Part shown: positions 4,414-5,782 of the stretch, piece after piece
Layout of the letters: the number at the start of each line of letters is the position of its first letter
Position numbering within the stretch: position 1 is the first letter of the stretch
Source: Burkholderiales bacterium
GTDB lineage: Bacteria; Pseudomonadota; Gammaproteobacteria; Burkholderiales; Burkholderiaceae
Direction: 5' to 3'
Length of the DNA: 5,782 nucleotides
Assembly: GCA_947372535.1 (NCBI GenBank)
Contig: CANBUA010000285.1
Coordinates: forward strand, 1 to 5,782
Notes under the pieces: generated by a model
What the model was told of the DNA's origin: nothing
Databases searched by the model: none
The model's input: only the letters and a program-made list of their open reading frames with translations
Made by a program: the position numbers and the translations under genes

Positions 4414-5280
4414 ATGCAACGCACCCTCATTCAGGCCGCATCGGCCATCGCGATGGGCCTGCTGGCCCTGACGCCTGCAGCCCAGGCGGCCACGGCCACC
4501 TACAACATCACCACCACCTGGCTGGAACCTGAAACGGCACCCCGGAACTCGATCTTCATCGGCTCTTTCACGTATGACGACGTGACCCACGCCGTCACGG
4601 GGCTGCAGGGCTCTCTGAGCGAGTCGATGTCTGGCGATTCGATCGCCTATGACCCCGCCACCGGCCCGCGCGGCACCGACAACATGAACTGGGTGCCGCT
4701 GACCCACCAGCTGGCCAACGGCGATGCTGCACACACCTACACCTGGCATGACGCAGCCCTGGGCGGCACCTTTGCCACGGTGTTCAAGAACACCGATTCG
4801 CTCACCTTCTGGACGGGCAATGGCGGCGATGGTTGGAGCCCACAGGCCGGGGTGGACGTGGGCGGTGTGTATGCCAACTGGCCAAAGAAGATGGCCACCT
4901 TCAACCCGCAGAACGCCTACGCCATGGTCTTCGTGCCGGACAGCCTCAGCGCGGCCAACACGACCAGCAACCCGCTCGACCTGAGCTGGGATGAAGCCAC
5001 GGGCACCGGTAGCCTGGGCCTGGCCCACACCGCTTATGCCGACCTCTTGAACCTGGTGGGGCCGGGTGGCTACGACGCGGGCGGAATGATGGGCGCCGTG
5101 GGCATGACGGCCACATCGGCCCGTGTCTATGGCGCCGTCGGCACCATGAGCGGGGTCCCCTTCTCGCAGACCATCACGGCGGTGGCCGCGGTGCCCGAGC
5201 CTTCGACCGTGGCCCTGATGCTGGTCGGCATGGGTGTGGTGGTGGGCCTTCAGGCCCGTGGTCGTCGCGCTTCCTGCTGA
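4414..5280 (+). CDS. PEP-CTERM protein, tandem copy 2
   Basis: A 288-residue exported protein. Residues 1 to about 25 are a signal peptide ending AQA. The C-terminus has a canonical VPEPSTVAL at about 260-268, a hydrophobic helix and RGRRASC, the exosortase recognition tail. It is a paralog of the preceding product: TYNIT (29-33), LQGSLSESMSGD (64-75), THQL (97-100), HDAALGG (112-118), NAYAMVFV (167-174), AYAD (208-211), a GGMMG Met pair (about 223-227) and QTITA (252-256) all align. It is longer mainly through insertions around residues 76-95 and 130-165 rich in Gly, Trp and Asp. It lacks the cysteine pair of copy 1, and its mature N-terminus is Ala rather than His. It lies 67 nt before the TonB receptor on the same strand. 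The function is unknown; secretion to the outer surface is inferred from the sorting signal. Confidence 0.92.
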   Translation: MQRTLIQAASAIAMGLLALTPAAQAATATYNITTTWLEPETAPRNSIFIGSFTYDDVTHAVTGLQGSLSESMSGDSIAYDPATGPRGTDNMNWVPLTHQLANGDAAHTYTWHDAALGGTFATVFKNTDSLTFWTGNGGDGWSPQAGVDVGGVYANWPKKMATFNPQNAYAMVFVPDSLSAANTTSNPLDLSWDEATGTGSLGLAHTAYADLLNLVGPGGYDAGGMMGAVGMTATSARVYGAVGTMSGVPFSQTITAVAAVPEPSTVALMLVGMGVVVGLQARGRRASC

Positions 5281-5291
5281 TGTGATGGCCT

Positions 5292-5329
5292 TGCAAGCCG
5301 CCTGCAAACAGTTGGCGTGGCGGCTTGCA
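5292..5329 (+). other. 11-bp hairpin ending at the TonB receptor ribosome binding site
   Basis: TGCAAGCCGCC (5292-5302) is the exact reverse complement of GGCGGCTTGCA (5319-5329), with a 16-nt loop. The stem lies between the second PEP-CTERM stop and the receptor start. No T-tract follows. Its last base is the first base of the AGGTGA Shine-Dalgarno, so folding could limit ribosome access or stabilise the message upstream. Confidence 0.6.
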
Positions 5330-5334
5330 GGTGA
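5329..5334 (+). promoter_or_regulatory. Shine-Dalgarno (AGGTGA) of the TonB receptor gene
   Basis: AGGTGA lies 7 nt before an in-frame GTG at 5342 and 13 nt before the ATG at 5348. Spacing favours GTG, codon type favours ATG; the choice changes the signal peptide by two residues only. Confidence 0.5.
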
Positions 5335-5347
5335 GCTGAATGTGAAC

Positions 5348-5782
5348 ATGCATCACTTGTCAATTTGTTTCGCCCTGTGCCTGCTGGCGTGGCCCGGGGT
5401 GGCCTGTGCTCAGGAAACGGTTCTGCCTTCCTTGTCAGTGACGGCATCGCCCGCCGGTTCTCCCAAAGCTCCCTTGGGATCGACCGTCGTGAACAAGCGC
5501 GACATCGCCGCCAAGCGGGCCACGACCAGCGACACGGCGAGGTTGCTGGAAGACGTGGCCGGGGTGAGCCTGTTTGGCGCCGGGGGCATCTCCAGCCTGC
5601 CCGTGATCCACGGCATGGCCGATGAGCGGCTTCATGTCCAGGTCAACGGGATGGGCCTGATGCCGTCGTGTCCCAACCACATGAACTCGCCCTTGTCTTA
5701 CATCGACCCCACCAGCGTCGACAGCATCAAGGTGTATGCAGGGGTGACGCCCGTCAGCGTGGGGGGCGACAGCATCGGGGGC
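5348..5782 (+). CDS. TonB-dependent copper receptor (OprC/NosA-like), N-terminal part (cut by window edge)
   Basis: From the ATG at 5348, 145 codons are open to the window edge; the beta-barrel is outside. Residues 1-21 are a signal peptide (probable ACA cleavage), followed by a TonB-box-like stretch LPSLSVTAS (about 26-34). The rest is a plug domain: TARLLEDVAGVSLFGAGGISSLPVIHGMADERLHV (about 63-97), NGM (100-102), SCPNHMNSPLSYIDP (about 107-121) and VYAGVTPVSVGGDSIGG at the end of the visible part. The CPNHM motif (Cys108, Met112) has the CxxxM form that, in OprC, binds copper together with an HxM motif of the barrel, which cannot be seen here. The assignment to the copper subfamily rests on this block and on the DUF2946 and Csp-like neighbours. 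An alternative GTG start at 5342 has better Shine-Dalgarno spacing. Expected role: energy-dependent uptake of copper across the outer membrane. Confidence 0.87.
   Translation, partial: MHHLSICFALCLLAWPGVACAQETVLPSLSVTASPAGSPKAPLGSTVVNKRDIAAKRATTSDTARLLEDVAGVSLFGAGGISSLPVIHGMADERLHVQVNGMGLMPSCPNHMNSPLSYIDPTSVDSIKVYAGVTPVSVGGDSIGG

Noticed and set aside
5338..5367. Receptor signal peptide as a lipoprotein signal (GVAC before Cys20)
   Set aside because: Gly at -3 is atypical for a lipobox, and ACA cleavage followed by a TonB-box-like segment fits an ordinary outer-membrane receptor.

Overview
The window looks like chromosomal DNA of a GC-rich betaproteobacterium, probably Burkholderiales. The grounds are strongly GC-biased codon use throughout, a bacterial RIO-type kinase close to versions I recognise from that group, and three PEP-CTERM proteins, which imply an exosortase elsewhere in the genome. 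I could not run a database search, so the taxonomy is an inference.

Layout. Two gene blocks point away from a shared intergenic region at about 2926-3069. Leftward (minus strand), in transcription order: a Tat-exported, cysteine-rich copper-storage-like four-helix protein (2431-2925), a DUF2946 protein (2011-2388), a small Crp/Fnr-family regulator (1290-1880), a PEP-CTERM protein (401-1222) and the N-terminal part of a RIO-family kinase that runs off the left edge (1-365). Rightward (plus strand): a second DUF2946 protein (3070-3465), two tandem paralogous PEP-CTERM proteins (3683-4363 and 4414-5280), and the N-terminal part of a TonB-dependent outer-membrane receptor of the copper (OprC/NosA-like) type that runs off the right edge (5348-5782).

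How it may work together. The receptor plug carries a CxxxM motif (CPNHM) of the kind that binds copper in OprC. The Csp-like protein has twelve cysteines, many in CxxxC pairs, as expected for a Cu(I) store. Both DUF2946 proteins have one N-terminal membrane segment and an HCxxC motif, and this family often sits beside copper genes. The simplest reading is an accessory copper uptake and storage locus. Its unusual part is the pair of PEP-CTERM paralogs placed between a DUF2946 gene and the copper receptor. I know of no assigned function for them, and they are the best candidates for something undescribed. Regulation may be local: the divergent intergenic region holds a near-perfect FNR-type box (TTGAT-N4-CTCAA, 2998-3011), and a Crp/Fnr-type regulator lies in the leftward block. 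Hairpins occupy several of the gaps, two of them directly against a start codon or ribosome binding site. No RNA genes, CRISPR arrays, insertion sequences or stretch over 300 bases without a gene were seen.
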